From Planotetraspora mira (GTDB lineage Bacteria > Actinomycetota > Actinomycetes > Streptosporangiales > Streptosporangiaceae): DNA of 64,000 bases. Within the stretch, counting starts at the first letter, position 1. The number at the start of each line of letters is the position of its first letter. Shown here one piece after another: positions 17,193 through 26,487 of the stretch. The DNA lies in contig NZ_BOOO01000002.1 of NCBI RefSeq assembly GCF_016863275.1, positions 186,001 through 250,000 of the forward strand, in the 5' to 3' direction. A program made the translations under genes and the position numbers. The notes below the pieces were generated by a model. That model did no database searches. It was not told the DNA's origin and saw only the letters and a program-made list of their open reading frames with translations.

Positions 17193-18143
17193 CTAAGTCG
17201 CTGCGGCCACGATCTCCTCGCACAGGGCGTGGGTTCGCAGCGCGTCGTCGGCGGTGATCAGACGGCCTTCGCGCACCGACGACAGGAACTCCTGACAGGC
17301 CTGCTCGATGCCGCGCTGGCGGGCCACCGGCACCCAGTCGCCCCGGTGGCTGACCGCCTCCGTGCCCGAGTAGTCGACCACGCCCGCCAGGTTGACGACC
17401 CGGCGCTTGGCGCCGCCGCCGATGACCTCGCAGGTCTCCTCGTTCGCACCGCTGACCCTGCTCATGATGCCGATCGCGGTGAAGTCCGCGTTCCCCGATT
17501 CCCCGGTCGCGGCGGCGCCGCGCAGGTGGAGGACGACGTGCTCCAGCAGCCCGCCACGGACCCGTACGTCGATCGACACGTCGGAGACGTCGCCTGGGGC
17601 GAGGAAGCGCAGTGTGTCCACCACATGGATGAAGTCGTCGAACACGACGCGGCGCGGGTCGTCCGCCTGGCCCGCGCGGTTCTTCTGCATGACCACGAGG
17701 TCACGCGGCAGGTCCCGCAGGGCGGCGTACCCCGGCGCGTATCTCCGGTTGAACCCGACCATGAGCGACCGCCGGTGCTCCCCCGCCAGCCGTACGAGCC
17801 TGTCCGCGTCGGGGAGGCGGTCCGCGAGCGGCTTGTCCACATAGACGTGGACTCCCGCCTCGATCAACGCCGCCACGATGTCCACATGGGCACGCGTCGC
17901 CGCGTGGACGAACGCGGCCTCGACCCCCGCGGCGACGACCTCGTCGACCGAGGTGCACCTCGCGGGGACGCGGTAGGCGTCTGCCAGCCGGTCCAGCGTC
18001 GGCCTGTCCCGCGTGCAGAGGAGGAGGTCGATGCCCGGCGTCGCCGCGAGCACCGGGAGGTAGGCCTTCTGCGCGATGTCCCCGAGCCCGATCATCGCCA
18101 CGCGCATGGGGGGCCGGCTCGCGCCGTCCTGCGGCGACGTCAC
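17193..18143 (-). CDS. Gfo/Idh/MocA-family oxidoreductase
   Basis: 316 residues from a GTG at 18143. The N-terminal Rossmann domain is clear (MRVAMIGLGDIAQKAYLPVL), followed by the family lysine motif VYVDKPLADRLPDADRLV (EKP-type) and NRRYAPGYAAL, then the C-terminal dimerisation sheet. These NAD(P)-dependent enzymes act on sugars, inositols or bile pigments; the substrate here is not identifiable. No metabolic partner lies next to it. Confidence 0.88.
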   Translation of the reverse strand: MTSPQDGASRPPMRVAMIGLGDIAQKAYLPVLAATPGIDLLLCTRDRPTLDRLADAYRVPARCTSVDEVVAAGVEAAFVHAATRAHVDIVAALIEAGVHVYVDKPLADRLPDADRLVRLAGEHRRSLMVGFNRRYAPGYAALRDLPRDLVVMQKNRAGQADDPRRVVFDDFIHVVDTLRFLAPGDVSDVSIDVRVRGGLLEHVVLHLRGAAATGESGNADFTAIGIMSRVSGANEETCEVIGGGAKRRVVNLAGVVDYSGTEAVSHRGDWVPVARQRGIEQACQEFLSSVREGRLITADDALRTHALCEEIVAAAT

Positions 18144-18263
18144 TGGTCGTCCACGAGCAGCCGCGCGGAGTCCGCGTCGTCCGGCGTTGCTGTCACTCGT
18201 TCAGTCACGCGGATCACCCTGTCATAGTTTCGCCCTACTCTTCGTCTTTGCGGTGCTCTGTGA

Positions 18264-19193
18264 TCACTGCTCACGCCACCAGGCGATGGTGGCCTTCAGC
18301 GCGTCGTCCGTGGGCGTGGGGGCGAGGCCGAGCACGGCCTCCGAGGCCGTGGAGTCGAGGACGAACGGCCGGTCGAACTGGTAGCGCGTCTCCCTCATCT
18401 CCTTGAGCATCGGGACGGCGAGTCCCGCGGCGTTGAGGACCCACTCGGGGATGCGCCGCAGGCGCGGCGCGGGGGCTCCGCCGAGCGCCGCCAGGCTCCC
18501 GGCGATCTCCCGCAGAGTGAGGGGCGCGTTCGTCGGCACGTGCCACGCACGGCCCCAGGCCTTCTCTTCGGCGGCCGCGGCGATCAGCGCACGGGACACG
18601 TCCGGGAGGTAGGTCCAGCTGTGCGGGATGTCCGGGTCGCTCAGCACCATCGCCGGCTTTCCGCTCAGGACCGGTCCGAGGAACCGCCCACCCAGGTACG
18701 ACTGGTCGGACGAACGCGGGCCGAAGTAGTCGGAGCCCCTGACCTCGGTGACGCGCACTCGACCCGCCTGGTGGGCGGCCAGGGCCTGCGCCCACATCCC
18801 GGCGCGCACGCGGCCCTTCGTGCCGGTCGACGCCAGCGGCAGGTCCTCGGTCATCGGGCCGTCGACGGGGCCGTAGCCGTACAGGTTGCCGATCGTGGCC
18901 AGGACGGCGCCGGCGCCCTCCGCCGCCTCCAGGAGCGCGGTGGCGACGGGCGGCCAGTCCCGGACCCACTCGTGGTACTTCGGGTTCATGCAGTTGTAGA
19001 GCGCGTCGGCCCCTTCCGAGAGACGGCGCATCGCGGCCGCGTCCGCGGCGTGCCCGGCGACCAGGCTGATCCCCGGATGCTTCGGGCCGGAGCCCGACCG
19101 GGTGACGACGACCACCTCGTGGCCCTGCTCCGCCAGCGACTTCGCGACGTGTCCGCCGACCTGTCCTGCCCCGACGATGACGTGCTTCCCCAT
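18264..19193 (-). CDS. NAD-dependent epimerase/dehydratase family protein
   Basis: 309 residues. A glycine-rich nucleotide motif VIVGAGQVGGHVAKSLAEQG opens the protein and an atypical short-chain fold follows (LYNCMNPKYHEWVRDW, YGYGPVDGPMTEDLP, HSWTYLPDVSRALI). The canonical YxxxK of extended SDRs is not evident, so it may be an NmrA-like or atypical reductase. The ATG at 19193 has AAGGAGAAGG just upstream, so the longer open frame (to 19400) is not used. It lies 15 bp downstream of the YrdB gene in the same direction, and the TetR operators lie upstream of both. Confidence 0.85.
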   Translation of the reverse strand: MGKHVIVGAGQVGGHVAKSLAEQGHEVVVVTRSGSGPKHPGISLVAGHAADAAAMRRLSEGADALYNCMNPKYHEWVRDWPPVATALLEAAEGAGAVLATIGNLYGYGPVDGPMTEDLPLASTGTKGRVRAGMWAQALAAHQAGRVRVTEVRGSDYFGPRSSDQSYLGGRFLGPVLSGKPAMVLSDPDIPHSWTYLPDVSRALIAAAAEEKAWGRAWHVPTNAPLTLREIAGSLAALGGAPAPRLRRIPEWVLNAAGLAVPMLKEMRETRYQFDRPFVLDSTASEAVLGLAPTPTDDALKATIAWWREQ

Positions 19194-19207
19194 GATGACC
19201 TTCTCCT

Positions 19208-19546
19208 TCAGACCTGGTGCCAGACGAGCCGCAGCACGGCGTTGACGATGTAGACGGCGGCGAAGACGGCGCCGGCGGTGACCAGGCCGGAGGCGATCAG
19301 AGCCGCGGCCCCTCCCCCGAACCAGAGGATCTCCAGCACGGCGCGCGCGGCGCCCTTGAGCGGAACAGGCGGGTTGTTGGCGGCCCCGAAGACCGCCCAC
19401 ACCGCGATGAACAGGGCGAGAGCCCCGATGCCGGCCAGGAGTCGCAGGGCCAGGCTCTCGCTCACCGTGAATCCCCAGTAGCCGACCGAGAACAGGACTC
19501 CGATCTCCAGGAAGAACATCAGTGCGGCATTCGCTGCCTTGGCCAT
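19208..19546 (-). CDS. YrdB/DUF2568 family small membrane protein
   Basis: 112 residues with four hydrophobic segments (ALMFFLEIGVLFSVGYWGF, LLAGIGALALFIAVWAVFG, IASGLVTAGAVFAAVYIVNA) and the family motif AARAVLEILWFGGG. Function unknown. The start at ATG 19546 is preceded by GGAGG. It is the first gene of a two-gene minus-strand unit with the epimerase-like gene, driven from the operator-rich gap shared with TetR. Confidence 0.85.
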   Translation of the reverse strand: MAKAANAALMFFLEIGVLFSVGYWGFTVSESLALRLLAGIGALALFIAVWAVFGAANNPPVPLKGAARAVLEILWFGGGAAALIASGLVTAGAVFAAVYIVNAVLRLVWHQV

Positions 19547-19578
19547 TTCCGCCTCCGTCGTGCTCACCACTTCGTTAT

Positions 19579-19593
19579 GAGAGCAATGCTCTC
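19579..19593. promoter_or_regulatory. TetR operator, copy 1
   Basis: GAGAGCA-A-TGCTCTC is a perfect 15-bp palindrome lying between the divergent YrdB unit and the TetR gene. A further half-site GAGAGCA lies at 19598-19604. Confidence 0.7.
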
Positions 19594-19614
19594 GCTTGAG
19601 AGCACGGATCGTCA

Positions 19615-19627
19615 AGAGCAGTGCTCT
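19615..19627. promoter_or_regulatory. TetR operator, copy 2
   Basis: AGAGCA-G-TGCTCT is a perfect palindrome with the same half-site as copy 1, its centre 35 bp away. It is followed by a run of Ts and another half-site TGCTCT at about 19640. Two operators in a 114-bp divergent gap suggest autoregulation plus repression of the YrdB-epimerase unit. Confidence 0.7.
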
Positions 19628-19660
19628 CTTTTTTTCTCACTGCTCTGATAGCCTGCGAAC

Positions 19661-20371
19661 ATGAACGCGAGCCGTACCGCCAGAGAGCGGGTCAGAGCGG
19701 AGTTGATCCGGGAGATCACGGATATCGCGCGCCGCCACCTGGCGACGGACGGAGCCGGAGGCCTGTCGCTCCGCGCCGTGGCGAGGGACATGGGGATGGT
19801 CTCGTCGGCGATCTATCGGTACTTCCCGAGCCGCGACGACCTGCTGACGGCACTGATCATCGATGGATACAACGCCATCGGCGAGTCCGTGGAGATCGCC
19901 GACGCGGGATGCGCGCGGGACGACTTCACCGGGCGCTGGCTGGCCGTCTGCCATGCCGTACGGACCTGGGCCCTGGACCACCCCCACGAGTACGCCCTGC
20001 TGTACGGCTCGCCGGTACCGGGCTACCAGGCGCCCGAGGACACGATCGGACCGGCCGCCCGGGACGTCGTGGTCTACGGGCGGATCATCTCGGACGCACA
20101 GGCGGCGGGCCGGCTGACTCCGCCCGACATGTGTCCGGCGCCCCCCGAGGTGTTGTCGTCCGACGCTGAAGCGGTGCGGCAACTCATGCCCGGCGTCTCG
20201 GACGACGTGGTGGCGCGCGGGATCGTCGCCTGGACCGGACTGTTCGGGATGGTGAACTTCGAGCTGTTCGGCCAGTTCAACAATGTGATCACCCACCGGC
20301 GAGAGCTCTTCGAGCACAACATGCTCAGCCTGGCCTCCCTGATCGGCCTACCCCCCACCCCCCGGGCGTGA
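19661..20371 (+). CDS. TetR-family transcriptional regulator (WHG-type C-terminus)
   Basis: 236 residues. The N-terminal helix-turn-helix (RREITDIARRHL-like start, GLSLRAVARDMGMVSSAIYRYF) is followed by a ligand domain with HPHEYALLYGSPVPGY, seen in TetR proteins with the WHG C-terminal domain. It is divergent from the YrdB-epimerase unit across two near-identical palindromes. Its TGA stop (20369-20371) lies inside the first GTGATC of the 53-bp repeat array. Confidence 0.92.
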   Translation: MNASRTARERVRAELIREITDIARRHLATDGAGGLSLRAVARDMGMVSSAIYRYFPSRDDLLTALIIDGYNAIGESVEIADAGCARDDFTGRWLAVCHAVRTWALDHPHEYALLYGSPVPGYQAPEDTIGPAARDVVVYGRIISDAQAAGRLTPPDMCPAPPEVLSSDAEAVRQLMPGVSDDVVARGIVAWTGLFGMVNFELFGQFNNVITHRRELFEHNMLSLASLIGLPPTPRA

Positions 20372-20910
20372 TCATGCACAAGTTCGAGATCATGCCCCCT
20401 GACCAGCCCGAACACCGGCCGTGATCATGCACAGGTTCGTGAGGGTGGTGCCTGACCAGCGCACACACCGTTCGTGATCATGCACACTTTCGACGAAACA
20501 TGGTCCCACCTGCGCATACGCAAGTCGTGATCATGCACGGATTCGGCGGCACACCGCCTCGCCTGCCTAAACGCGAGCCGTGATCATGCAGTGAAGGCGG
20601 CACCCCAATACGGGGTGCCGCCTCCTGCCGCTCCATCACCACATCTCACGCGCCTGGTGTGCGCCCGACTCCGCGAATCACCCTTGCTGAATGATCACGG
20701 ACGCCGAACACGCTGGTCAGCGCGCATCTCCACGAATTCGCGCATGATCACGCCAGATATCAACACTGGTCAGCGCACACATCTCCGAAAGCATGCATGA
20801 TCACGAACAGTGTGTGCGCTGGTCAGGCCCCACTCTCACGAACCTGTGCATGATCACGGCCGGTGTTCGGGCTGGTCAAGGGCCATGATCCCGAACCTGT
20901 GCATGATCAC
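20368..20910. repeat. Two-armed array of ten 53-bp units, opposed orientation
   Basis: Plus-strand units start with GTGATCATGCA at 20368, 20421, 20474, 20527 and 20580, exactly 53 bp apart. Minus-strand units end with (G)ATCAC at 20698, 20751, 20804, 20857 and 20910, again exactly 53 bp apart. Conserved positions are 1-12 (GTGATCATGCAC), 16-19 (TTCG) and 32-40 (CTGACCAGC); the rest varies. The outermost unit pairs are near-identical inverted copies (49/53 and 50/53), the inner pairs are much more diverged. It fills the gap between TetR and leuA, which are convergent. I recognise no named element. Confidence 0.95.
20596..20622. terminator. Central hairpin of the 53-bp array
   Basis: GGCGGCACCCC (20596-20606), loop AATAC, then GGGGTGCCGCC (20612-20622): an 11-bp perfect stem at the inner end of the left arm. 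It is shaped like an intrinsic terminator without the U-tract and could stop transcription arriving from either flank. Confidence 0.6.
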
Positions 20911-20923
20911 GCGGGAGGGGGGG

Positions 20924-22726
<1,803 letters not shown>

Positions 22727-22777
22727 TCATTGACGGCCGACGCGCGTGAGCCTCACCGCGACGAGGGAGCCGACCTC

Positions 22778-22822
22778 TTACAGGCCCTCGACGCGGCGGA
22801 TAAGAAGGAGCCCGCGCAGCAT
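22778..22822 (-). CDS. leu leader peptide (attenuator)
   Basis: A 14-residue open frame, MLRGLLLIRRVEGL, sits on the leuA strand and ends 130 bp before the leuA ATG. Five of 14 residues are Leu, three in a row. Leu-rich leader peptides followed by alternative hairpins control leuA in several actinobacteria by ribosome stalling when Leu-tRNA is scarce. No strong Shine-Dalgarno precedes it, and the pairing of downstream hairpins was not computed. Confidence 0.75.
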   Translation of the reverse strand: MLRGLLLIRRVEGL

Positions 22823-22987
22823 GCCAGCGAGACTAGCAGACATCCGAACGCCGTCTGGACCGGGACCCCGCCCCGCATCCTCGCCCGTCCCACCACTCAC
22901 AGAACCACCTCCACGAATACTTATATACGGCCAAATGTTCTGATTACCTCGCACGCTAGGGTGACTCACAACGAAGGGGGTTGCGCC

Positions 22988-23233
22988 ATGAAGGACAACG
23001 AGATCCTTGATCAGATCGGTGAGCTCATCGACGAGGAGCACACCCTGCGCCGCCGCCTGGCGGCAGGTGAGCTGAACTCCGACGAGGAGCACACCAGGAT
23101 TCGCGATCTCGAGGAGTCGCTCGACCGCTGCTGGGACCTGCTGCGTCAGCGCCGGGCCCGTCGCGGCGCAGGCGAGGACCCCGACGACGCCGCCGCCCGC
23201 CCGGTCGGCGAGGTCGAGAACTACCTGCAGTAA
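22988..23233 (+). CDS. DUF2630 family protein
   Basis: 81 residues, mostly helical and acidic: DNEILDQIGELIDEEHTLRR and TRIRDLEESLDRCWDLLRQR. This matches the small actinobacterial DUF2630 family of unknown function. AAGGGGG before the ATG at 22988 fixes the start; an open frame continues upstream to 22730 but only through the leuA leader on the opposite strand. It is divergent from leuA. Confidence 0.88.
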   Translation: MKDNEILDQIGELIDEEHTLRRRLAAGELNSDEEHTRIRDLEESLDRCWDLLRQRRARRGAGEDPDDAAARPVGEVENYLQ

Positions 23234-23317
23234 CTCTAAGCCGCCTCGAATCCTCCGCCGTCTCACCAGCCGAAAAGCATTCGCGCCCGCGGACGGCGGT
23301 GCGATTGTCTTGATGGC

Positions 23318-24301
23318 ATGCAGATCGAGCGCCTCGACTTCGCCGTCCCCGACGATCGCATGTCCGGCCTCTACGCCGTCTACCGCGCCGATCTGAGGCG
23401 GGGGCCGGGAATGTCGTTGCGCCATTTCCAGGTCATGACCGAGCGCGGCTGGTCCGAGGAGCGCAGCGAGGCCTGGGTGGCTCGCGTGGCAGGCGAGATC
23501 GTCGGCGGGTACGCCCTCCACTATCCGCAGTCGGACAACACGCATCTGGCGCTGATCAGCACGCTGGCCGTCCATCCCGGCCACAGGCGCAACGGCGTGG
23601 GCAGTTCCCTGGTCACCCACGCGATCGGCCGGGTCAGAGCCGAGGGTCGGCGGGTGATCGTCGCGGAGGCTGCCGTCGACCGGCCGGGCGCGCCCTTCGC
23701 CAAGGCCCACGGATTCTCCCCCGCCACAACGGAGGCGCGGCGGGTCCTCGACCTGCGCACGGCCGACTGGTCCGGCTTCGAGCTCATGCGAGGCGACGCG
23801 GTACGGCACGCGCGTGACTACGTGATTGAACGCTGGGCCGGCCCGGTGGGCGAAGAGCAACTCGGCGACATGGCGACACTCATGATCGGCATGAACGACG
23901 AGCCGCTCGGCGACCTGGACATCGAGGACCAGCGCTGGGATCCCGCCAGGGTCCGAGCGCACGACCAGGTGATGGCTGCGGCGGGACTCAGGGCGTACAC
24001 GATGGTCGCGCGGCACGCGGCGACCGGCGAGCCCGCCGGATTCACCCGGATCGCCGTCGACGCCCACGAGCCGGAGGGGTGGGCCCGGCAACACGACACA
24101 GGGGTGTTGCGTCCCCATCGGGGCCGGCGGCTCGGCCTCATCCTGAAACTCGCCAACATCGCCTGGTTCCATGCCTGCGAGCCGTCCGTCGAGCAGGTGG
24201 TGACGTGGAACTCGACGTCGAACAGCCACATGCTCGCCATCAACGAGAAGATGGGCTACCAGGTGCTCGACGTGTGGAACGAGTGGCAGTTGCACATCTG
24301 A
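23318..24301 (+). CDS. Tandem GNAT-domain N-acetyltransferase
   Basis: 327 residues with two GNAT modules. The N-terminal one carries the acetyl-CoA loop STLAVHPGHRRNGVGSSLVT (about residues 80-105). The C-terminal one carries VLRPHRGRRLGLILKLANI and TWNSTSNSHMLAINEKMGYQ. The two-module layout resembles mycothiol synthase and relatives, but diagnostic MshD motifs are not evident, so the substrate is unknown. The TGA stop is the first triplet of a 10-bp direct duplication. Confidence 0.87.
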   Translation: MQIERLDFAVPDDRMSGLYAVYRADLRRGPGMSLRHFQVMTERGWSEERSEAWVARVAGEIVGGYALHYPQSDNTHLALISTLAVHPGHRRNGVGSSLVTHAIGRVRAEGRRVIVAEAAVDRPGAPFAKAHGFSPATTEARRVLDLRTADWSGFELMRGDAVRHARDYVIERWAGPVGEEQLGDMATLMIGMNDEPLGDLDIEDQRWDPARVRAHDQVMAAAGLRAYTMVARHAATGEPAGFTRIAVDAHEPEGWARQHDTGVLRPHRGRRLGLILKLANIAWFHACEPSVEQVVTWNSTSNSHMLAINEKMGYQVLDVWNEWQLHI

Positions 24302-24318
24302 GCCCGGATGAGCCCGGA
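24299..24318. repeat. 10-bp direct duplication starting at a stop codon
   Basis: TGAGCCCGGA occurs twice in tandem (24299-24308, 24309-24318); the first TGA is the GNAT stop. A degenerate third copy (CACGGCCCGG) follows. The rest of the gap to 24508 has one other inverted pair, GAGGAAGCGA (24336-24345) and TCGCTTCCTC (24426-24435), and no convincing gene. Confidence 0.8.
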
Positions 24319-24508
24319 CACGGCCCGGCGGCGATGAGGAAGCGAATCGGCCATGCTCAAGGCCAGGTCCACAGGACTTCCTGATCGATCAGTCCCGGCG
24401 AGGCCGAAGGCGTTCAGGCATACGATCGCTTCCTCCTTTCGACCATAACCCGGACGACGCCCCGGACCGCCGACCACCCCGTACGGCCGGCATCGGCCGG
24501 GCTTCGAT

Positions 24509-25204
24509 TCAGACCGCGAGCAGGCGGTGGACGTCCAGACCCTTGAGCTCTTCCGCGGCGCCGGAACGGACCACCCGCCCGGCGTCGAGGATCACGAAGT
24601 CGTCGGCCAGGCGCAGCGCGAGGTCGAGGTACTGCTCCACAAGCAACATGGTGAGCCCGGAGGCGTGCAGCCGCTCGATGGCCTCCTCGATCTCGATGAT
24701 GATCGACGGCTGGATGCCCTCGGTCGGCTCGTCCAGGATCAGCAGCCGGGGCCGTGTCACCAGGACCCTGGCCATCGCGAGTTGACGCCGCCGCCCGCCC
24801 GCGAGGAAGCCGGCCGGCCTGTTCAGCAGGGGCTTGAGCCCGGGGAACACCTCCAGCGCGTCGTCGACCGCCGTCGCGTCCTTGTGCGGCGAGGCCTCCA
24901 GCGTGACCATCAGGTTCCCCATCACGCTGAGCTGGGGGAAGGTGTCGTGGCCCTGGGGCACGTAGCCCATGCCGAGCCGTACGCGCTCGTCCGGGCTGAG
25001 GCCGGTCACCGGCCTGCCCTCGAAGACCACCGACCCGCCCGTCGCGGGGACGACGCCCATGATGGTGTTGAGCAGGGTCGTCTTGCCCACGCCGTTGCGG
25101 CCCATCACGCAGGTCAGCCGGCCTTCGCCGACCTTCACGCAGACCCCGAAGAGCACCCGCGCCCTGCCGTACCCGGCCTCGAGTCCCTCAACGGACAACA
25201 TCAT
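24509..25204 (-). CDS. urtE: Orphan urea ABC transporter ATP-binding subunit UrtE-like, degenerate signature
   Basis: 231 residues. It resembles UrtE of the UrtABCDE urea importer: LSVEGLEAGYGRARVLFGV, Walker A GRNGVGKTTLLNTIMG, MGYVPQGHDTFPQLSV, Walker B LLILDEPTEGIQPSIIIEI. The ABC signature is altered: LAGGRRRQLAMARVL replaces the usual LSGGQ-type sequence, losing the Ser that contacts ATP gamma phosphate and the Gln. GGAGG precedes two ATGs (25204, 25201). Its expected partners urtABCD are absent; only short remnants precede it. It is probably non-functional or recently orphaned. It faces away from the urease operon. Confidence 0.85.
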   Translation of the reverse strand: MMLSVEGLEAGYGRARVLFGVCVKVGEGRLTCVMGRNGVGKTTLLNTIMGVVPATGGSVVFEGRPVTGLSPDERVRLGMGYVPQGHDTFPQLSVMGNLMVTLEASPHKDATAVDDALEVFPGLKPLLNRPAGFLAGGRRRQLAMARVLVTRPRLLILDEPTEGIQPSIIIEIEEAIERLHASGLTMLLVEQYLDLALRLADDFVILDAGRVVRSGAAEELKGLDVHRLLAV

Positions 25205-25280
25205 CGGCCTCCTCGCGCGCCCGTCCCAGATGAATCTCCTGTACCCGCGGATCCGGCCTGACCTGCTCGACCGTCCCGGT
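25188..25280 (-). pseudogene. urtD: 3' remnant of urtD
   Basis: In a third frame, running into and out of phase with the urtE start, the translation reads TGTVEQVRPDPRVQEIHLGR then AREEADDVVR and a TGA at 25188. This matches the C-terminal tail style of UrtD (gate for the SLDQVQ.DP.V.EVYLGR pattern). No ATPase body precedes it, so most of urtD has been deleted. In an intact urt operon this tail would overlap the urtE start just as it does here, which supports the reading. Confidence 0.7.
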
Positions 25281-25330
25281 ACAGCGAGCAAAGCCGTCCG
25301 AACCCGTTGCGCGGGAGTTGCCGCGCCCCG

Positions 25331-25465
25331 ATATGGAGGGATGATTTCGCCCGCCGTTCCGGGGAAGCGCTGCCGGCCGGAGAACAGTTTCTTATTTCCC
25401 CGTTCCTTGACATAGTCGAGGCCCGGCACGATCCGCGGGAGTTCGGTCGCGCACGGGGAGAATGC
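25331..25465 (-). pseudogene. urtA: Internal remnant of urtA
   Basis: The frame upstream of urtE contains ATELPRIVPGLDYVKERG followed by NKKLFSGRQRFPGTAGEIIP. This resembles the middle of UrtA-type urea-binding proteins (ATxQQIVPxLDYLxxxGxKKLFLVGSDYVFPRTANxII). A short deletion lies inside KKLF..FP. Only about 45 residues remain, with no signal peptide or C-terminal half. Based on recalled family patterns, not on a search. Confidence 0.6.
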
Positions 25466-25742
25466 CAGCTCCGTGGGTGGTGGCCGATTCCCCTTCACCG
25501 GCGGCGAACGCCATCGCCGGAATCACGGCGGCACCCCGGCCCGCCAGGCTGAAGTGCGTAATTGCCCCTCCTTGCCGATATGGTCCCCGCGCCGATCCGT
25601 CTACGACCAAGGTGATACCGTGAGATTTCTCGAAAACCTCCGGAAAGTTAACAACTCATTAGCCTGCGCTCACGCCGATCTCGATACACGCTGGAAATGA
25701 ATAGGTAACGCGGGGGAAACGGCGATTATCTATCGTCCCGCC
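25466..25742. other. Gap between urt remnants and ureA
   Basis: No gene is recognised here. The part nearest ureA (about 25610-25740) is AT-richer and should hold the urease promoter; I see no clear -35/-10 pair. The left part may contain more eroded urt sequence on the minus strand that I cannot identify. Confidence 0.5.
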
Positions 25743-26045
25743 ATGCGGCTCACTCCACACGAACAGGAACGCCTGCTCATTCACGTCGCGGCCGGCGTGG
25801 CCCGCGACCGCAGGGAACGGGGTCTGCGCCTCAACCACCCCGAGGCGACCGCGATGATCGCGTCCTTCCTGTTGGAGGGCGCACGCGACGGCAGGAGCGT
25901 GGCCGACCTCATGGACGCGGGCCGCAAGGTGCTCCGCCGCGACGACGTCATGGACGGTGTGCCCGAGATGCTCGACTCCGTCCAGATCGAGGCCACTTTC
26001 CCCGACGGCACCAAGCTCGTCACCGTTCACAACCCGATCACATGA
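25743..26045 (+). CDS. ureA: Urease gamma subunit
   Basis: 100 residues, normal length. [60 protein letters not shown] and the terminal VTVHNPI are invariant family stretches. It is part of the heteromeric urease (gamma-beta-alpha trimers) that hydrolyses urea to ammonia and carbamate. It is first gene of the operon ureA-B-C-F-G-D. Confidence 0.97.
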   Translation: MRLTPHEQERLLIHVAAGVARDRRERGLRLNHPEATAMIASFLLEGARDGRSVADLMDAGRKVLRRDDVMDGVPEMLDSVQIEATFPDGTKLVTVHNPIT

Positions 26046-26142
26046 GCACGGGCGCCGCACGCGGCAGCACGGTCCCGGGGCACACCGCCACAGGCCGGGG
26101 CCGCGTGGCGAGAGCCGTACCGCACCGAGAGGGAGGCGGCCG

Positions 26143-26487
26143 ATGAGCAGCCCGAGCACACCCGGCGTGCCCGGCGAGATCGTGTACGGCGACGCGCCCG
26201 TCCCGCTGAACCCGGGCAGGGAACGCGTGACCGTCCGGGTGGTCAACACGGCCGACCGGCCCATCCAGGTCGGCTCCCACTATCACTTCGCGGCGGCCAA
26301 CCCGGGCCTGGAGTTCGACCGGCAGGCGGCGTGGGGCACGCGCCTGGACGTCCCCGCCGGCACCGCGATCAGGTTCGAGCCGGGCGTCGAGCGCGACGTC
26401 ACGCTGGTGCCGATCGCCGGGAACCGCATCGTTCCCGGGCTGCGCTCCGAGTGGGCCGGCCCGCTGGACGGCGGCGCCCGTGCCTGA
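26143..26487 (+). CDS. ureB: Urease beta subunit
   Basis: 114 residues: [66 protein letters not shown] precedes the ATG at 26143. The 97-bp spacer after ureA has no gene. The 3' end overlaps the ureC start by 8 bp. The usual C-terminal GNRIVPGL(R) is present. Confidence 0.97.
   Translation: MSSPSTPGVPGEIVYGDAPVPLNPGRERVTVRVVNTADRPIQVGSHYHFAAANPGLEFDRQAAWGTRLDVPAGTAIRFEPGVERDVTLVPIAGNRIVPGLRSEWAGPLDGGARA

Noticed and set aside
20368-20910. CRISPR array
   Set aside because: The conserved block is only 12 bp, further blocks are conserved inside the would-be spacers, the two arms face each other, and no cas gene is near.
24302-24508. Guanidine riboswitch near urea genes
   Set aside because: The conserved guanidine-I blocks are not present on either strand, and the region lies downstream, not upstream, of urtE.
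25201-25498. Long N-terminal extension of UrtE
   Set aside because: The frame is open to 25498, but GGAGG before ATG 25204 and the UrtD tail in another frame show that the extension is remnant sequence and not part of UrtE.
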